From: Candidatus Methanoperedens sp.
Lineage (GTDB): Archaea > Halobacteriota > Methanosarcinia > Methanosarcinales > Methanoperedenaceae
Direction: 5' to 3'
DNA: 22,487 bases
Assembly (NCBI GenBank): GCA_027460605.1
Contig: JAPZAN010000026.1
Coordinates: forward strand, 1 to 22,487
Positions within the stretch are counted from its first letter, which is position 1; each line of letters opens with the position of its first letter. Made by a program: the position numbers and the translations under genes. Below, in pieces: positions 20,751 to 22,487 of this stretch. The notes below the pieces were generated by a model. The model did no database searches and was not told the DNA's origin. It saw nothing but the letters and a program-made list of their open reading frames with translations.

Positions 20751-22376
20751 TTAATATGTTAACTTCGCCCCGCATTCAAGACAGAACTTCTCGTTCGCTT
20801 CAACTTCCCTGCCGCAGTTCGGGCACTTCCGCATGCTGGCGCCGATGTTTGAGCGCTGGACTACGGAATCTTTGACCAGCGTGCCTATTTTATCGCCGAT
20901 GTGGACGTTGTACTGCACGATGCTGTCGTCGATGTATTCTTTCACCTTGACCCGTTTCTCTATTTCATCAAGTACGCCGTGATAAAAACCTGTGAGAGCA
21001 TCCTCCTTCTCAGCCCACGCCTTCATGATGAGCTTTGACTTCCTCGCTCCTCCAACGACCTCAATCTGCGCTGCATAATGAAGTCCTTTTATGCCTTCAC
21101 AATAGAAGCGCGCCACGCCGTTGAAAAGTTTTTTATCCTGAGTTACTTCTGGTTTCAGCATGTGCATATGCATGTCTTTGATGATGCGCGATGCCATGTT
21201 GAAAAGCGTGTCAGCCGACATATCTATATCTTTTGTGCTCTCCTCGGTTTCAAGCAGGTTGCTTACTGTATTTTGCCAATCGCTTTCGCTGATTTCCTTA
21301 ACTTTCAGCATGGGGCAGACGATGCTCAGCATCTTGCTTTCTATGTCGGTTTCTTTTGTCCTGTTGCTTGCGGTGTCGTAATAAGCAACCTTACCTGATA
21401 CCTCGCAGTCGCCGCATTCTCCTGTGGGACGAATATCGAAGGTTACGGTTTTGCTCTCACCGGGTTTGAGAAGTGCGAGGGATTTTTCTTTTTCAAGGAG
21501 AAGGAACACGTTTGGGACAAAAAGGGATACTTTGATATCTGCAATCGGCGCTGGAGACGTATTTTCGAATTTGACTTTATATAAAATTGTGGCGCCTTTA
21601 TAGCCGAAAGCAGATTTCACGTCGATTGTGCCTTTTTCTTCCAGCTTTTCGGGAGGAGATTTTTTAGGTTGTTCTTTCACCTGCAAAGGAAGGGGCACAC
21701 TTTCTAACTCTTTTGACAGCTCTTGCTTGGATTTTTTTCGCCTGCGTAATAGTATAATTGCTGTAATCAATAAAAAACCTGAAACTATTGACAATAATGC
21801 AGTTGCAGCTTCCTTAGATTCTTTATCGTATTTTTCCTTTGCCTGTGTAGCAAGAACACGAGCATTATCTGCATCAGCTTTAGCCGAATTTGCATAGTTT
21901 GTAGCCTCATTTGCATATTGAGTTGCTAAATCAAAGCTCTGTTTCGTATTTTGATTAAAACTATTTTGTGCACTGCCTAATTTAGATTGAGCATTTTGAT
22001 AGGCTGTTTGTGCACTAGTTAATTTTACTTCAGCATTACTTGCATCTGCTCCACTATTTTTAGCTGCTGTTATAGTATTTTGTGCAGTTGCTATACTTGA
22101 GGATGCTGAATTAATTGCGCTGTTAGCAGAACTAATCGCACTCCCAGCATTAGATTTTGCATTTTGTAATTCAGATGCCTGTGTAGCAAGAACACGAGCA
22201 TTATCTGCATCAGCTTTAGCCGAATTTATATAGTTTATAGCCTCATTTGCATATTGAGTTGCTAAATCAAAGCTCTGTTTCGTATTTTGATTAAAACTAT
22301 TCTGTGCACTGCCTAATTTAGATTGAGCATTTTGATAGGCTGTTTGTGCACTAGTATTATGATTCCAATGTAACAT
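20751..22376 (-). CDS. Repeat-rich single-pass membrane protein with zinc ribbon, 5' end cut by an IS
   Basis: The frame encodes 541 residues, but the true gene sequence ends at about 22355. The first seven residues (MLHWNHN) come from inserted DNA, and the signal peptide that the topology requires is missing. What remains is an outer Ala/Ser/Asn/Gln-rich region likely to form coiled coil, with a 60-residue unit (SAQTAYQNAQSKLG and onwards) at about 8-67 and again at 120-179. A transmembrane helix follows at about 190-209 with a basic stop (RRRKKSK). Next comes a beta-sandwich domain at about 262-340, a region of unknown fold at about 350-500, and a zinc ribbon at the end (CPNCGREVEANEKFCLECG). 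Function unknown. The fragment is probably not expressed normally. Confidence 0.7.
   Translation of the reverse strand: MLHWNHNTSAQTAYQNAQSKLGSAQNSFNQNTKQSFDLATQYANEAINYINSAKADADNARVLATQASELQNAKSNAGSAISSANSAINSASSSIATAQNTITAAKNSGADASNAEVKLTSAQTAYQNAQSKLGSAQNSFNQNTKQSFDLATQYANEATNYANSAKADADNARVLATQAKEKYDKESKEAATALLSIVSGFLLITAIILLRRRKKSKQELSKELESVPLPLQVKEQPKKSPPEKLEEKGTIDVKSAFGYKGATILYKVKFENTSPAPIADIKVSLFVPNVFLLLEKEKSLALLKPGESKTVTFDIRPTGECGDCEVSGKVAYYDTASNRTKETDIESKMLSIVCPMLKVKEISESDWQNTVSNLLETEESTKDIDMSADTLFNMASRIIKDMHMHMLKPEVTQDKKLFNGVARFYCEGIKGLHYAAQIEVVGGARKSKLIMKAWAEKEDALTGFYHGVLDEIEKRVKVKEYIDDSIVQYNVHIGDKIGTLVKDSVVQRSNIGASMRKCPNCGREVEANEKFCLECGAKLTY
21841..22019 (-). repeat. 179-bp repeat, copy 1
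   Basis: This copy is identical to 22177-22355 except at about 4 of 179 positions, at a 336-bp offset (112 codons). It encodes the 60-residue coiled-coil-like unit. Such close similarity with synonymous sites unchanged implies recent duplication or gene conversion. Confidence 0.85.
22177..22355 (-). repeat. 179-bp repeat, copy 2, ending at the IS junction
   Basis: This is the second copy of the coding repeat. Similarity to copy 1 stops at TGCACTAGT (22347-22355); the next base differs and the sequence beyond is unrelated, so this is where foreign DNA begins. Confidence 0.85.
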
Positions 22377-22487
22377 AACAATATTTATTAGTAAAGAGCG
22401 CTAGTATAATAATATGCCATTTTTAAGTACGCGCTCAAAACTAAAGTTGGATGAAAAGGAAATCGAATATCTGAATTCACTCAGCAA
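22356..22487 (+). mobile_element. Left end of an IS630-like insertion sequence (partial)
   Basis: The break in the host gene falls at a TA dinucleotide (22355-22356), the target that IS630/Tc1-type elements use and duplicate. A transposase-like frame starts 58 bases further in. The right part lies outside the window, so the terminal inverted repeats and the second TA cannot be checked. Confidence 0.55.
22414..22487 (+). CDS. IS630-family transposase, N-terminal 24 codons
   Basis: The ATG at 22414 begins MPFLSTRSKLKLDEKEIEYL, which resembles the start of archaeal IS630-family transposases (TR-x-KL-x-L-x-x-x-E-x-E-YL), a helix leading into the helix-turn-helix DNA-binding domain. The frame is open to the window edge. 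The catalytic DDE domain would lie outside. The family is assigned from recognition of a short stretch, supported by the TA junction in the neighbouring gene. Confidence 0.6.
   Translation, partial: MPFLSTRSKLKLDEKEIEYLNSLS

Noticed and set aside
22351..22407. CTAGTAT repeated 50 bp apart as a target-site duplication of the IS
   Set aside because: The second copy lies inside the inserted DNA before the transposase start; IS630-type elements duplicate only TA.
1..22487. CRISPR array
   Set aside because: No regularly spaced short repeats with unique spacers were seen; the only periodic sequences are the short CACAGAG and GCAAAG repeats and coding repeats.

Overview
This window looks like chromosomal DNA of a methanogen-type euryarchaeon, most like the Methanosarcinales and possibly the ANME-2d/Methanoperedens group. 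That assignment is inference, because no rRNA is present. The support is archaeal TATA boxes close to start codons, tandem Methanosarcina-type S-layer domains, archaeal TrmY, NikR, DUF531 and DUF1786 proteins, an archaeal-type alanine dehydrogenase, a tubulin/FtsZ-family GTPase and a tRNA-Ser without encoded CCA.

Left end (1-3546), accessory island. It holds the 3' part of a RhuM-type gene, a truncated tyrosine recombinase, a PLD-type nuclease-like gene, a small GC-rich membrane protein gene, and a frameshifted relic of the 3' end of an alanine dehydrogenase gene. Next to the relic is what I read as an integron-type gene cassette (2239-3499). It encodes a saccharopine-dehydrogenase-like protein and ends in a foldable attC-like site. 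Several of these genes look bacterial, Bacteroidetes-like by recognition.

3547-9161, core metabolism. An intact alanine dehydrogenase/ornithine cyclodeaminase-family gene (minus strand) is divergent from a sulfate assimilation cluster: siroheme sulfite reductase, APS reductase (cysH) and ATP sulfurylase (sat). Together these could take sulfate to sulfide through APS. A Kup-type potassium transporter follows.

9162-12499, envelope and housekeeping. A membrane-anchored surface protein lies 7 bp from a divergent tubulin/FtsZ-family GTPase, then a small dicluster ferredoxin, a CACAGAG-type inverted repeat and a Sua5/YrdC tRNA-modification gene.

12500-17536, surface layer and tRNA. A 1314-residue S-layer protein has two tandem S-layer domains. 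It is followed by a 3'-half tRNA-Ser relic, a small membrane protein gene, an intact tRNA-Ser(GCT) on the minus strand and a GCAAAG-type dispersed repeat.

17537-22487. A DUF1786 gene overlaps a membrane zinc-ribbon gene, followed by nikR and trmY. Convergent to these are a DUF531 gene and a repeat-rich single-pass membrane protein. The membrane protein's 5' end has been cut off by an insertion sequence (IS630-like) that runs off the right edge.

The most notable observations are the attC-bounded cassette inside an archaeal context, the alanine dehydrogenase 3'-end relic flanking it, the tRNA-Ser/relic pair bracketing a small gene, and the surface-protein/tubulin-like GTPase pair.
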